From Platycnemis pennipes (taxonomy: Eukaryota > Arthropoda > Insecta > Odonata > Platycnemididae): a DNA stretch of 64,000 nucleotides. The stretch lies in assembly GCA_933228895.1 (NCBI GenBank), contig OW121848.1, positions 84,649,470-84,713,469 on the forward strand, read 5' to 3'. Positions within the stretch are counted from its first letter, which is position 1, and every line of letters begins with the position of its first letter. Positions 14,262 to 27,262 of this stretch are shown here, piece by piece. The translations under genes were made by a program, and so were the position numbers. The notes under the pieces were generated by a model. That model worked only from the letters and a program-made list of their open reading frames with translations, had not been told where the DNA came from and searched no databases.

Positions 14262-16689
14262 TGGTACTTAGAAAGTATCTCAGCATTGGTTTAACCGTCC
14301 AACTCGACGGAACTAAAGGAATCTACCAAAAGAGAATCCGGTAACTTCGGTCAGTAGCCGAAGTAGCAACAACAGACAGATACAGATGAGCTATAACGCG
14401 AGGTAATATTTGTCAAGTCAAACCAACTGTATTAGGTAAAATACATTAGCAAATGGCTCCTAATCACAACTGATTCTTAGCTCATTACCTGTAGCTTCAT
14501 CCCAATCTACAATTTTTGCCATACAAATAAAATATAACCGTGGAATTAAGATAAAAGCTCTCCCAGAAAGAGCAGCAAGGAAGAACAGGGGATAGAGCGT
14601 CATTTCGATTGAAAACTGGGTGGTTGACAATCCCAAAAAGTTAGCTAGCCTCATTCAGATCAATCAGTGGATTCCGCTCGTTTGAATATTCAGGAACCAC
14701 GTGATCTCTTCCCTATCTTTACAGCCTAAATATCGTATTAAGGCTTCCCTTTGATCTTCATCATGAGTAGGCAAGGGCTGCCATGTGTTCACTATCTACG
14801 AGGCGAAAGCAGATATTTTCTAGACACGGTATTGCTGCTCCCACTCGAAAACCGAACCTATTCTATTTGAAGCCCTCGAGATTATTTTACCATCTAATAG
14901 CAGAAAGCCTAGTGGCAGTTGGAGGATGTAAATGGAGTTTAAAACTCAAGTGACCCATTAAAATATCCTCAAAAGTCAAATCAAAATATTACAGGCTCCC
15001 CAACGTTGAAGATTAAAACACTCCAGCGGGAGATGTCAGGCAACACATCGTCCAGAAGAATGATGACTCCACGTGACGCGCCGATAAAAAAAATATGCCG
15101 GCGACAAATTAAAAATTCGAATCGCTCAATAACTGACAGTAGATCATCCCAGGGCTTAAAAGGCGCCGTGATCTGGAAAGAGGACATGTGCGAAATAATG
15201 TCGAGAGGGAAAAAATGACGGCGGCCTTTATCATGACCGACACGAAACGAAAAACCTTCTCTAGGAAAATAAATCGAAGGTCCCTGTCTAATTTCTGGCG
15301 CTTTCCGCGAAAGTCCTTCGCTCATCCGTCCTTCCCCTTTCCACCCTAGCTAGGGGGGGGGGGTGTGGGGGGGGAGTTCCAAGCCGTTTCCTCACCCCCC
15401 TCCTCCCCCGTCTCTAAAATACTGTCCATTTTTTTATTTCCTATTCCCCGTCACCCATCAGTCAGAGCAGATCCGCCACCGCTGCGCCGCCGACCCGACC
15501 CACTTAACCCTTTAGGCCCTCCCTCGTTCGACCCCGAATCGGTGTCGTTCCCCATCCCTTCCCCTTCCCCCCTCCCTCTACAACTTTGTCCACTCCTGAT
15601 GTTCCCCGCACCCCGCAGACATGGAAGGTGGAGGAGAGACGGCAGGCTGAGGGGGAGGGGTGGGGGGGAGAGAGATAAAGGTCTGGTTGGTCGACGGGGG
15701 CTGATACAGAATAGAAGGAAGCGATCAAGACAGCGAGAGAGGAAGAGAGCGAAGGGAGAAGAAATCTCCTCTTATTCCTTTTCGGGTCAACCGATTCGGG
15801 TGGGAGTACTCCATATTTTTCAATCGAACTTCGGGGAAATGGAAGAAAGAAAAGGAAGAGCCATACCCTTCAAAACAACTCTCGTCCTCCGTCCTCTCTC
15901 TCTCTCTCTCGTCTCTCCCTACCCCGAATCCGACCTTTCCAGCTCCACCTCACCCCCCCTCTTTCCCGAAGCATCGCGAACCCCTCTCCCGACTTCCCGA
16001 GATTCCCGAGGACGCCACCCTCGTACCTTCTCTCCCACCCACCAAGCCCCCTCGGACGGTCGTCGGGAAGTCTCCCGGACGATACGCTAAAGTCCGAATG
16101 TAGAGATACTGATCCCTTCCCTGGAGAGACGCCGGCTGGCTGGTTGAGGGAGGGAGGGGGGGATAGCGGGCGAGACGTCCAGAGGTGGGGAGGAGAGAGG
16201 TGGGGCCGGGGGCAAAAGGAGAAGCGTGGAGGGTTGGGAAGGGGGGGGAAGACGTGGAGGGCGAAGGAAGCGCGAGCCGAGCGAGAGGGCTGAACTAAAT
16301 GAATCAGCGGCTCCGCGAATAAAAAAATGGGGAAGGGTCCGGACGGGTTCCAAGGGAGAGAGATTTCCCCCCGGGTGAAAAATGAGCGAAGAAATGAGAA
16401 AAAAAATCAACGTCCAGTTTGAGTGGCTTCAACTCTGTTCGAAACAAGAGGTCTGTCTCTCTCGCGCAACGAAATTTTTTCTGCCTTTCCTGGCACGCGT
16501 TTTCGCAGGCTGCGCGCAAGGTGGTCATCAATCAGTTAAACGTGCTCGATTTAACCACAGTTTATCGAAACAAAACAGCAGGATGTCAGCACTGCTGATA
16601 AAAAGGGCCAAAGGAGAGATGACAGCAATTACCGAAATTCAATTGACAATAAACGATAGGAACCAAACTTAGAATTCGGCGTCGGTCAT
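14262..16689. other. No recognised gene; strand-asymmetric low-complexity block at about 15340-16380
   Basis: From about 15340 to 16380 the plus strand alternates long G-rich runs (a G tract at 15353-15378, and GGGAGGGAGGGGGGG near 16147) with C/T-rich runs. A 241-codon open frame runs through it, but its translation is low-complexity proline, arginine and serine with no recognisable domain. I treat it as compositional. The guanine runs could form G-quadruplexes. The rest of the stretch shows nothing. Confidence 0.4.
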
Positions 16690-16790
16690 GGCAGCTAGGT
16701 CAGTAACGCTCCGGTCTAGCAGCCCAATGGTCGCGGGTTTGAACCCCGCCCCAGACATGGATGTTTTGTCTTGGAATTAAGCTAAGTTAG
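16690..16790 (+). repeat. tRNA-like SINE head, family 2
   Basis: A tRNA-like A-box region (GTCAGTAACGC) is followed about 35 bases later by a clear B box (GGTTTGAACCC) and then GACATGG..GT.TTGTCTT. The same order, with the GACATRGG and TTGTCTTR.AAT continuation, recurs at 31612-31740. It does not fold into a full cloverleaf that I can draw, so I call it tRNA-derived rather than a tRNA gene. Confidence 0.5.
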
Positions 16791-19684
16791 ATGGTACGTA
16801 ATAACGTAACACCTAATCCAACTGTTAAGCAGTTGAACTCCATATAATCCGAATTATATTACTACCATCAAAATTCGGCTAACTCCGTATGAAACTTAAA
16901 TATCTGACTCATTCTAAAGATTGAATCAGTCCACATTAACAGACTTTATAGTACAGCACAAGGCAATTAAGAAGAAATTAGCCTAATTGTTATAAAATGG
17001 GAAACTAACGGAGCATAACACGCATGATGCTATGTGCAGTAGGCTCAGTTGGGTGATGTCAATATATTATAGTTAGGTTCATTGTGACTCTATTGATAGA
17101 GGAAAACGGTCTATTGCATGTAACTCGTAAAAAAAACGTTACATTCCATAAGTCACTCCAGTTGTTCCAGTTATACTCCAGTGATTTCCAAAAGAGTAGG
17201 CCGATATCATTCAGGTCGTTTAAGCCATTAAGAACAGATGGATATTTGGGTTTTTTTTCCTTTCGGAACGGTGGAAGGGTGTAGAGAAACACAAGTGTCG
17301 ACAGTATCTGCTCTTCACAAAAGAGGTCATGGGGTTCGCTGTCTGCTAATGTCTCATCGGACGATAGGAGTACTGACGTCGAGGTATTCTTCACACATCA
17401 AGGAGTCGCAGCCGAGCCCGAAAGGAAACCAGGGATCTAGCTACCACGCCAATTCATCAACGACCGTGAAGATGCCCTTTTAATTCCAACCGACCAGTAA
17501 TGAGTTTTATATTTTCGCCATTTCTATTTAGTAAATGAAAGATTACGTAAATATGAAGAGATTAGCCGATAGGAACATTCAGTGGAGAGCTGAGTCAAAC
17601 CAATCCCAGGATTGCTAACTAAAGATGATGATGAAATGAAACATTGTATGGGAATTTTTTCTGTGGGAAATGAAGAGAATAATAGGAGGAGAATGACTGG
17701 GATTACACTGGTACTGTTTAAAAAGCTTTGAAGGAGATATTTATCGTTTATGGAACCGCAATCCACCACCTTTTCAGCCCAATCGCGTCTGATCATGATT
17801 AGCGAATCCAGTCTCGGGAGAGACTTGTTTGCCAGGATTAAGTTTTGGTTGCATAGAGCGATATAACCTGAGTGTAGAGAAGGATGAAAAAAATAAAGGG
17901 CGCACAATAGTTTTCGTGCATGGTGGGTGGATACTGTCGGTCATTCGAATAAATCAGAATAAATGGATGGAAGAGACAATTGGAGGTAATAGAAAGGTCG
18001 TGAAAGAGTGGAGATGGTTGGCGAATACGGTAAGTTGAGAAAGAAGTATAGGCAATCTAGATTGGATGGCGAGGGGAGAAAGCAAGCTAATAGCAGTATT
18101 TTGCATAGCTCATTATAGCTCATCACGTTCGAATGAACAGCTCTCCAACGACCACTGGCGTTACGACTGGCGTTAGTAAAATTAATAATTCTATGAAGAC
18201 GAATTCGTGGTTTGAGTCAAGACAGGACACGGAGAGGTTAGCTGACCTTGAGATCGTCTACGCTGGGAGCTATTTTCAATTAATGCAGAGGAAGACAAGA
18301 CCGAAATCCTGAACGGGTGGAAATAACTTAATAATAATGTACATGTATACTTGTGCGTGATGCAGCATCAGCTCGACAGTCGCTTTTCTATAGGAATATA
18401 ATCTCTTACAAAGGAGGTCTGAAAGGAAGAGTTAGCCGGATAAAAAATTTTACTAGCTCTACTAAGGCAACTAAAAGTGTTTATCCTGAAATAGATTTTT
18501 TCTCCTTCATTCGGCAGCAGCAACATGACGGATTTAGCAGGAATCTAACATGGGATTATTTTGCGATCCTTCTTATCCTAAGAATAATAGGATTGGAGCC
18601 CGTGGAAGAATGCCTTCGATTCATTCCGACCAACACTCCAAAATTTCATCGTAGAGCCATTGAAATCGTCAGTTATCCTCAACACTAAGTTTTTGGAACC
18701 ATGACACTAATTTTCACTTCATCATTCATCCGATTAAATATTTCACACGATCTTTGGTTGTCACCCGCTTCCATTAAAAATCGATCTAAATTCTACAAAT
18801 CGCCGTTGTATTCTCAACCTAGGCTGTAACTGCCTACTATTGGATTAAATCCGCTGTATCAATTGAAATGGAATCTTAGTTGGCTTCATTTCATTGGTAG
18901 CAATTTTAAGACGTTTCCCGGCGTCCTTTTGTCTTAAAAATTGACCGCCGCGCCGTACAAACGATACATTAGCCAAACTAGTTTCTTAGCATGCCAACCT
19001 TTAGCTTATGAGTTAGATATCTTCCAATTTTCTCAAAGCTTTCTTAACCCAAGCTTTTCCTCAAAGGAAATAAAGATCTTAATTAAAAATTAAAATTAAG
19101 ATGTGAATTAAAATATCCTTTTGCGATTTGAAATTAAATCTCGTGCATGACCAGTCGGAGGCACTAGAATATTTATGGTAGATCATATGTGACTATCCTT
19201 GGGAATGATTTCATTATTTTAGAATACAAAAATATTGTCTATTAATTTAATACAAAAATAATTATGAAAGGTGACATCAATTTCAATTCAATTACTTTTT
19301 GAAATTTCATTTCCCATCAAAGAGAAAAGAGATGAAACATTATTTTTTTAATGGAAAGTAAAATGTGAATCATATACTCTGTAAATTATATTTATATCAT
19401 ACCATTGAACGAAAATTAGATACACTCCCCATAATACTCTACGACAATCAATCAGTATCTCTTATCTCCCACAAAGTAAGCACGTTTACGAGTTTGGGTA
19501 AGATGCACACAATTGCAAGATGTAGTGAAATAGGGGTAGCTGCAGCAAAAAGTCATTTAATAATGATAGTTTCATATATTAACGAAGAAATGTTCAAGCC
19601 AAGGGCACACTAACCAACGGATCCAACAGGGGCAAAATTACAAATTAAGATATTATATCATAGTTGATCTCTACATTAACCAGG
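16791..19684. other. No recognised gene; diverged SINE family 1 piece at about 17320-17470
   Basis: Around 17320-17470 the phrases AAAAGAGGTCATGG, CTCATCGGACG and GGAGTACTG, then CACACATCAAGGAGTCG, follow the order of the family 1 SINE body at about 80% or less by eye. The rest is AT-rich spacer. A 111-codon frame at 18353-18688 and an 82-codon frame at 19365-19613 have no assignable homology. Confidence 0.35.
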
Positions 19685-20641
19685 TCACCACAATGCGAAT
19701 GAAAGACGGAAGGAAGATAGAAGCCAAAATAAATAAAGGAGTCAGACAAGGATGCAACCTCTCCCCAGCGTTATTCAATATATACCTGGAAGAAGCAATA
19801 AGAGATTCAGAGGAAATTGGTATCAAGAGCACCAAGGTGAATGGCGAAGATATAAGCATGCTAAGGTTTGCTGATGACATCGCAGTTGTAGCAGAAAGTC
19901 TAGAGGACCTGCAAGCATCCCTGACCACAATGGACCAAGTACTTCAATAATATAATATGAGCATCAACAACAAGAAAACTAAAATCCCATTTTGCGGTAA
20001 GAGAGGAGCGGAGGGCAAATATCACAATTCGAGGAGTGAAATTGGAACAAGTGGAGAACTTCACCTACCTCGGTAGCACTATAACTTGGGATGGAAGAAG
20101 TTCTGCGGACATCAAGCGAAGAATAGCACAAGCTAAGGATGCGTTTATGAAGAAGAGACAACTACAATGCTCAAAGAATCTACGGCTGCAACAAGAAAGC
20201 ACTTCATCAAAACATCGGTATGGAACGTGGCACTCTATGGATCAGAGACATGGAACATTGGGAAAGTAGACCAACGAAGAATTCAGCCTTCGAAACATGG
20301 TGCTGGAGGAGAATGTTGAAGATTAAATGGACAGATAATGTGAGGAACGAAGAGGTATACAGAAGAGCAGATGAAGAAAGCACAATATGGAAAACCCTAC
20401 AGCAAGAAGATCCAGATGGATTGGAATACCTTGAGGCACAATGAATTAGTTAGAAATATAATAGAAGGGAAGATTGAAGGGAAGGTCCCGCGAGGAAGAC
20501 CAAGGGACAAACATATAGGGCAAATAAAGAAGGATGTGAAAGAGAAAACATACCAGGGCGTGAGGGAATTAACACTGAATAGGGCAGGATGGAGGGCTGC
20601 AGTAAACCAATTCTAGGATTGAAATACTGATGATGATGATC
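19685..20641 (+). mobile_element. RTE-type LINE, 3' part of the reverse transcriptase ORF plus tail
   Basis: This is a 5'-truncated non-LTR retrotransposon copy. The first frame gives the reverse transcriptase blocks GVRQGCNLSPALFNIYLEEAI and, near 19865, LRFADDIAVVAESLEDLQ, whose FADD box is the catalytic aspartate pair. A later frame gives FTYLGSTITWDGRSSADIKRR, the conserved segment after the active site. Further on come KIKWTDNVRNEEVYRR and a basic GKVPRGRPR motif typical of the C-terminus. At least three frameshifts separate these pieces, so it is dead. It ends in a short TGATGATGATGAT tail, matching the tail of the copy at 60518-63485. The RTE-clade (BovB-like) call rests on these motifs and the simple-repeat tail. 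Confidence 0.8.
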
Positions 20642-21860
20642 ATAGTTGATATGCTCCACGGAGAGTTTCCAAAGCCAAGAAAGCTAAAGGTGAAAGTGGT
20701 CAAAACTAGGACCGAAGATATTCGTTTTTTTTTAGCTCTGAAGTTTCAATTTGTATAAGACCTAATTAAATAAATTTTGTCGAAAGGACATGTTTCGTTT
20801 TGTGATGGCATTGCACATGAAAGTTTACTTAAAGGTTAAGTAGTTAAAATTTAGTTAAAACAAATAGCACAATGAAAAAACACTTTCCTCGTGCCTAACG
20901 ATCTCTAGCATAGAATTCTCTCGGCGGTGCCAAGTGATATGGTATTTTATAGGATTACTCGAAATTTCATTCGCAAATAAAAGGATTACCCTTAACCACT
21001 AAACCAAAGGAAATAGATAAATAGGTGATTTACCCACTACAATTATACTTAAGGCTACATCAATACTAAACAGTTATATCTCATACCCATGTTTTCAATA
21101 ATTTCCTCTTACCGCTTAGGCTCAACTATGGGTCCTTCAGTACCTCTCCCCATCTTCCCAAGTCATTTGTACCCATGTACCCACACAAGTCCCATGTAAT
21201 TTTTCCAACTTATCAATAGTGAAGGAAATAAATACAAAATGGAGTACTTGCGTTATTTTCTATGAGACTTTAAAGCACAAGTAAAAGGATTTTGAAATGC
21301 GAGTGTTTACTTCCGGTGTCTCCGCCAATGCTCTTTAATTCCACCGCTAACTCAAACTGACTACGCAAAGGCAAGTAAAGTGAGAGCATATACCAGGAAT
21401 GGAAAACGTGAAGTGATACAGCAATTTAGAAAATGCCTATCCATCAATCTAACTGTTCGACGCTTTCAATCCTTCTGCCCAGTATTGTCGAACCAGATAA
21501 ATTAGGGCTTTAAATGCTTTAGCAAAACGTATTCTTCCGTGAAACAGCATTATGAGCGCACACTTCCAGTATAACAGCAGACTTCGGCATTTAATGCCTA
21601 ACTAAGAATGTGCTGGACAATCAGAAATTTCAGCGGTAACCAAATTAGGTAGGATTTTCAGTGTATTTGTCCCAAAAATATTAAAGCAATATTAAAGTTG
21701 GTTTAACATGATTAATAAAACATGATACCTGCGGGGTAAGTTAATAATAATGATAAAAGAATAGTTGTTATAAATTCACATCTTTTAAGCTCACTTTTTG
21801 TGATGATTTTGTATGGTTTTACTACTGAATAAATACAGTTTTTTTTAATATGCAAATTGG
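20642..21860. other. No recognised gene
   Basis: AT-rich spacer with stops in every frame. I see no repeat ends, splice-bounded exon candidates or promoter-like composition in it. Confidence 0.4.
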
Positions 21861-22234
21861 TAACTGTAAATTAATTCAAAGCTCGCGAGCTAGCCGCGAA
21901 AACTTAAGAGGAGTTACCCGCTGAATTGCACGATTGCAAGATATTCCACAGAGAAAAAAATCATACGCCTTGTCCAGGACTCGACCTAACCTCGTGGACG
22001 GTGGCGCCATGCGCACGACTTCAGCTGCTTTGTGAAATAATATGTCCAGCAGTCCGGCAACATCTTGTTCCTTTAAAGCCTCTAGAATGTCCATTGAGAA
22101 AGAAGACGTCTTGGAAGCTCAACCGGTAGAGCACTTGGCCGGAAATCAGTGGGTCGGGGTTTGAATCCCGGTCAAGGTAATTGATTTTTTCTCTGTGGAA
22201 TATCTTGCTATGATAACTGTAAATTTAATTCAAA
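21861..22234. repeat. tRNA-like repeat with inverted ends between 20-bp direct repeats
   Basis: Two near-identical direct repeats flank this unit: TAACTGTAAATTAATTCAAA at 21861-21880, and the same with one extra T at 22214-22234. Inside, AGATATTCCACAGAG followed by an A tract and TCAT at about 21938-21964 is the inverted complement of TGATTTTTTCTCTGTGG at about 22182-22198 with the following AATATCT. Just inside the right arm is a tRNA-like segment with GGTAGAGCACTTGG and a B box GGTTTGAATCCC. The long direct repeats look like a retroposon target duplication. A partial relative with the CCACA.AG and A-tract end lies at about 48665-48790. Confidence 0.5.
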
Positions 22235-24189
22235 AATAAATTAACTTGTTAAAAGAATACAAAGCTCTTAAAATCACTTGAACATGGAAAGGACTTGAAA
22301 AATACGACCTTTCCACCATACAGCTTGAGAGTAAAAAATTCTCAGGTACCTCCAACGCCACATAACAGTAACGAGTGCATGACTACTCGCACCTATATAC
22401 ATATTAAATACTTTTAATCCTTTACCAGCGATAATAGTCCACCATAATTTATCCCAGAATGCCAAAATTTTAAACCTAAAGCCACTACAAGAATTTTTTT
22501 TACCACGATACCAAAATATTGCGATATGGCATCAAAAATCAAGCGTTTAACTCGAGGACTGGATGGATACCAAAGGATAGATCTCGCCTTCATTCAAATC
22601 TTACTGCTAGAAAAAACCCATTTTCAGGGAATTGAGGGGATACAGGCTTTCCCAATTTGGATTCTCAGTGAGTTCCAGTGCATAGTCAACTACGGTCAGG
22701 ATCGCATAACCGAACGCAAAAACCAATAAACTTTCAAGCCATGAATTGGTGGAAAGTATACTGATTTAAATTTTTATTACCAACAGAGCATGAACAAATT
22801 TGCAAAGCATAGGAAAATATAATCAACATTAACTTCAAAACACTAATTTACACCTAAGTTAAACTATGTAAAATATTCAGGGTAGCCATTATTTCCTGAA
22901 GTGAAACATTATAACTAGAAGAAAATGGATATGAGTTAGCAAAATGGGAAAAGGTTATTTTCTATAAATTATTTCATTAAAATTGCCTCTCCAAGGATGG
23001 ACATCATATTTTGAATCCTAAAACGCATTTTAACAGAAAAGGGTGGAATCAATATTAAATGCCGATCTAATCAATAGTATTAGCAATCTTTCAGCAAAAT
23101 ACTGATTTGAAAGAGGACAAATTTTTCTCATTTTAACGACACTTGTAGAGAAATGCAAAATTCCTTCAGACCAATAAATGATCCGCAGAGAAAAAAAACT
23201 TGGCATTCATCATCCTCACCTATAGGAATATTCATTTAGTTTCAAATTACCAGGGTATTAACCAGAATTTGACTAACTCGCTCTTACTGAGACGTTTTAA
23301 CTGATAAGGTTATCTAAAAATACAGCACATATCCGTAAACGGATATATATCCAGTCACTTTCTTCATGCCTAACCTTAAATAACTACTCTTGGTAAAAAA
23401 AAACTTGAGGTACCATTTTGGATATGATAGAATACAGTAATAATATGCATGGCATTATAAGATAGATGAAAATTCATCGAGGAATGGAAACTAACGCCAA
23501 TATTTTCCGCACCGCCAATATTTCCGAAAACATCTAGATCGATTCCGACGCTCCCGCGGGGAGAGGAAGAAATTCCGAAGATTATTCCGCCAAGACAGCA
23601 GCGCGAGATCGAGCCGGGTGGTAACGGGAACGGGTGGCAACGGGAAGGGAAGGTGCCCACGGGTGACGAGAGAGGCCCGCATGATGCAACGTGGAATTCG
23701 GAAGCCGGGAGTCGGCGAAGGGAAGAGGAGACGTGGGAGGCATCCGCTGTCACACGGAGAATGCGGAGTGGAGGCGGACGAGGCGGAAGGCAACCCCGAC
23801 GCCGGTGGCGGAGAGGGAGGACGGGAATCGGAGCCTGATAGGGGCGGCGGGGATGAAGAATGGGAATCAACGGCAGCTGGGAGGAAGAGTCAGAGAGAGA
23901 TAGAGAGAGATTTAGGGAGCAAATTCAGCCGATGCTGACGCGAGCGGTCCGCTGCGTCATCGTAATAGCGTCATCAAAGTGAACGTCGCCACAATTGATT
24001 GTTTGGACGCGTTGTCCTCGTGCCCACTATTCTTTTTTTTTCGAGCCGCCCCTTTCTAGGAAAGAGACTCGACTTTTATTCGCTCGCGATCGATCTCGAT
24101 ACCGGATGACACTGAATTTTATTAGATGTCCTCTCCCCGAAATAATCATACGACAACCAATCCCTCCCGAGGTAGGATTAGAACCAGCA
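22235..24189. other. No recognised gene; CpG-rich block at about 23510-24100
   Basis: 22235-23500 is AT-rich and shows nothing. From about 23510 to 24100 the sequence is GC-rich with many CpGs and purine-rich (GGAG, GAGG) strings. Open frames on both strands there are compositional and match no family. It could be a promoter or regulatory island. Confidence 0.35.
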
Positions 24190-25045
24190 GAATTATGACC
24201 AGAGTTTGGGGCGTTATTGGCATCAATCTATTCCGGCAAGATATTGAAGTGACACCCAAAATCGTCCCTACTGGTGAACTACAACCTTGACGTGGTGGAT
24301 GGGCGTGAGAGCCCTTACGACTCTCGGGGCTGGGCTGGCGAGAGCAATGGTTATTGCTTCTGGTAGGGTCACCCATGCCACAGAGTTCAATAGGGAGGAG
24401 TTCAAACTAAGAGTATATGCAGCTCCTGTCCCTAAGTGAGGCAACTGCAAATGCGGCGCCTGATCCGAATGGGGTGGCCATTTAATCGATGGAGTCATAC
24501 TAAAAAAAACTATCGATGCAGGTAACAGGACGCAAATTCAATTATTTTTCCGAAGGCCAAATATGGATGGTAAAATAGTTATGAATCCCGGCAACTGCAG
24601 GACTCAGTCCTGCCTCCCTGGGGCAGATGTCGTACCCGGCAGCGAGAGAGACAAGGCCTCCGCAGTAGTTTTCGAACGACATACTTGCACATCTGTACAG
24701 AGAAGAACAGCGAAAAAGGAGACGGAAAATAGGACCTGAACGTAGCAGGCACATGGTATATCAAGGCTATAGACCATGCTGAGAGCAGGGAAGCTATAAA
24801 ACAGTGAATAAGATATGGAAACGAATGTTTAGACCATGATTTATTTCTTGTTGGAAGGATAGAAAGCGGAGGCCATTGAAGGGCGATCATCCTTGGAAAT
24901 GAGCAGAAGTAATATGGTAGCCAACATAGAGCAGCCGAATTTAAGATGAATTGGAAAAAATAAGTAAAATTCCTGAGAGTAAACTCTTCATTGTCGTACT
25001 TTACGTATCTCCAACAGAAGGACCGCGGTTTTTATTAAAAGCTCA
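24190..25045 (+). mobile_element. Degenerate 5' end of an RTE-type LINE
   Basis: The first part, about 24250-24720, resembles the 5' untranslated region seen before the ORF of arthropod RTE-type LINEs: CTTGACGTGGTGGATGGGCG, then GGTAGGGTCACCCATGCC, then GGCAACTGCAGGACTCAGTC. Coding remnants follow: ENRT near 24727, LRAGKL near 24780, IILGNE near 24885, and VVLYVSPTEGP near 24995. That is the order of the N-terminal apurinic endonuclease domain. Stops and frameshifts are frequent. It belongs to a different subfamily from the copies at 56-64 kb. The 5' UTR match is from memory. Confidence 0.5.
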
Positions 25046-26639
25046 TATTAACAATAACTTAGATGGTGGCCGAAATACCCTTGTGAATGCGATGCTCCCA
25101 ATGTGACGCACCGGTTTCCACGGACGCACGATCGAGGATGCAATATAATAAGAAATAGGAAGTTGAAAAGAAGAAAAAGGGCATCAAAGTGGCCCTCCGC
25201 GGAAAAAGGTCCTCGTTGATATCTCCGAGGAGGAGGATAAAACATTTTCGCCCTCAACGAGATAGGTGAAAAAATTATACGGGATAAAGCTTAGTACTTG
25301 ATATTATTCATCAGAAATTCAGTTTCACATGCCCATTCACACTTTTATATTTCTTATTTTTGTTCTTTATATGTATATTCTTATGTAAAATATAAAAATG
25401 AATCCGGCCATATAGGCAGGCAGGCACTACCCTAGGAATTCAAAAGCCCAAGGTTCCGATGCTGAGGTGAATGTGGTTATCGCGCTTAAGATTTTAGTTT
25501 AAATTAGGATTTTCATACGTCCATCTCAAACCTAACTCTCCTACCACTATGTAAAAAAGTGTCTCTTCCGTCATTCCATAATAATCACCTCTCGACTTCA
25601 TTTTTATCCTCGTCCTCCCCATAAAACACATTTTTTCGATTGAAAATCTCCCCATACACGGTTTTAAACGTTAATACCAAGAGACAGCTTAAATTTTATT
25701 ACGCCATCTTCCTCGAAAGTGCTGCGTTTCTATATCTAAAGCAGTCAGTCACGATGTTTTCCAATCATTTTAATCTATGCGTAAGAGTTAGGCTTCGAAG
25801 CCATAAAGAAGCGATAATGAGGTGAGGTACATGACTCTTGTTCATGACTCATGCCACCCGAGAAACTAGATCAGTTTGAATTAATCTCAATCGCATCCAT
25901 AAAGAATTTTGATATTATCTAACATCCACACAACTTCAACGGAGCGCGACACGGAATACTTCATATTAAATGGAGGTTCCTGCATCACGACTACTGGGTT
26001 CCACGTATAACTACCGTACCGAGTGAAACTTTGCTGTAAAAATTTCTGTTGTTCTCAGTAACTTCCTTTCCGAGCCGAAATGGACGCTGCATTCCAAAGA
26101 GAAACGATTGCAATCATGCTCTCCTCAAGCCACCGGAACACTTTATTCCCACAGCACTTGGCTATTAAGAACGATGCAGCTGGGCAAACCATCCCCGGGT
26201 ATTCTGCCAATGTAGCAGCAACAGGTAACTCGAGATAATCCCAAAGAAATACGTTTCAATTTCAAACGTGGAGGAGGGGAAATTGCTGCGCTGCCTAGTC
26301 TGGGGAACAGGACAATGGGTTGGGGTGGAGTGGAAGTCATTGCGAAGAAATGGCAGGAGGACTAATGGATCCCCATCGAAGAAGAGTTAGCATGCCGCGG
26401 AGCTTTGTCCATTGCTTCACATCTGGAAAGGCGTAAAGTGAATAAACGCACTTCCACCGTGAAAGTTTGCATCTGAATTACACAACACGGGCACAATATT
26501 CACCTCTTGTACAGCAACAGCTGTAAACGGGGATCGCAGAGGGGACTGGCGCTTTCCCCTCTTCGATGGTCTCGGTTCGAGCCCTTGCTTTGACGAAATT
26601 ATTATTTTCTTCATCTCTGCACGCCCGGAGAGGACTTCG
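25046..26639. other. No recognised gene
   Basis: Mixed-composition spacer. Short frames at 26143-26340 and 26417-26834 on the minus strand have no recognisable domain. A B-box-like GGTTCGAGCCC at about 26573 hints at another tRNA-derived fragment but has no clear partner. Confidence 0.3.
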
Positions 26640-26647
26640 ATTTATGA

Positions 26648-27262
26648 TTGGGGTCCCCAAACATTTTGGATCATGGATCCTTTCACAAATTCCTCTAATT
26701 CTTATTGACTCTGTGTAGGGATCGTGCATTCTCTTTTGAATGCACCACACGTATACATCCCAACGCATAGGACAAATAGGGTAAATATACAGATGGCGAT
26801 GCAACGCGTCGTCTACTGTACCAGATTGCATCATTATTAGTGGTAGTAGTAGTTATTCTGGGGAGGCTACAGCTAAGGTCATCTGCGCCGATTTTTGGAG
26901 GATAATTAGGTAGAGATAGGATTTTTCAAGAAACTAAGAACGGGTAAAGAGAAACCTTGTGTCAGCATTAGTTTACTTTTTACTAAAGGCGTCAAGAGGA
27001 CCATGGTTTAACGTCCCATTCGACGCACGGAGTACTGCATTCAAAGTGCTCTATACACACCACTCCAGCAGGAGTCGGTATTCCTATAAAAAATCTGCCA
27101 TTTTCGGGATTCGAACCCGGAGTCTAGGTATTATTTCATTATTATACTAAATATGGACGTGTTTATTGTACAAGTAATTTTTAATTAAATTTTTTCCAAC
27201 GAACCCTAAAAAATATCATATCCACCCCTAGGGATCGATATCGTCAACTTTTGGGATCCCTG
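26648..27262. mobile_element. Non-autonomous hAT-like element, degenerate
   Basis: The left end reads TTGGGGTCCCCAAACATTTT. The right end, reverse-complemented, reads CAGGGATCCCAAAAGTTG. Both resemble the hAT terminal form CAGGGGTCCCCAAAC. The flanking octamers ATTTATGA (26640-26647) and GTTTAGGA (27263-27270) agree at 6 of 8 positions, as expected for an old 8-bp hAT target duplication. There is no transposase inside. A family 1 SINE (26854-27140) sits within it, so the SINE landed in the hAT element or was carried by it. Confidence 0.45.
26854..27140 (-). repeat. tRNA-derived SINE, family 1
   Basis: This copy aligns by eye with 13262-13572 over nearly its whole length. Shared phrases include GGTTTAACGTCCCATTCGACG, GGAGTACTGCATTC and GTGCTCTA. 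Its B box is well preserved: GGGATTCGAACCCGG on the plus strand, which is GGTTCGAATCC on the minus strand. The pol III head is at the right end, so it reads leftward. Confidence 0.6.

Noticed and set aside
15365..16090. 241-codon open frame, the longest in the left half
   Set aside because: The translation is low-complexity proline, arginine and serine with no domain; it lies in a G/C-run block where stops are rare by composition.
19365..19613. Frame with PIILYDNQSVSLISHK, resembling a copia RNase H segment
   Set aside because: The match is a few residues only, with no flanking copia domains.
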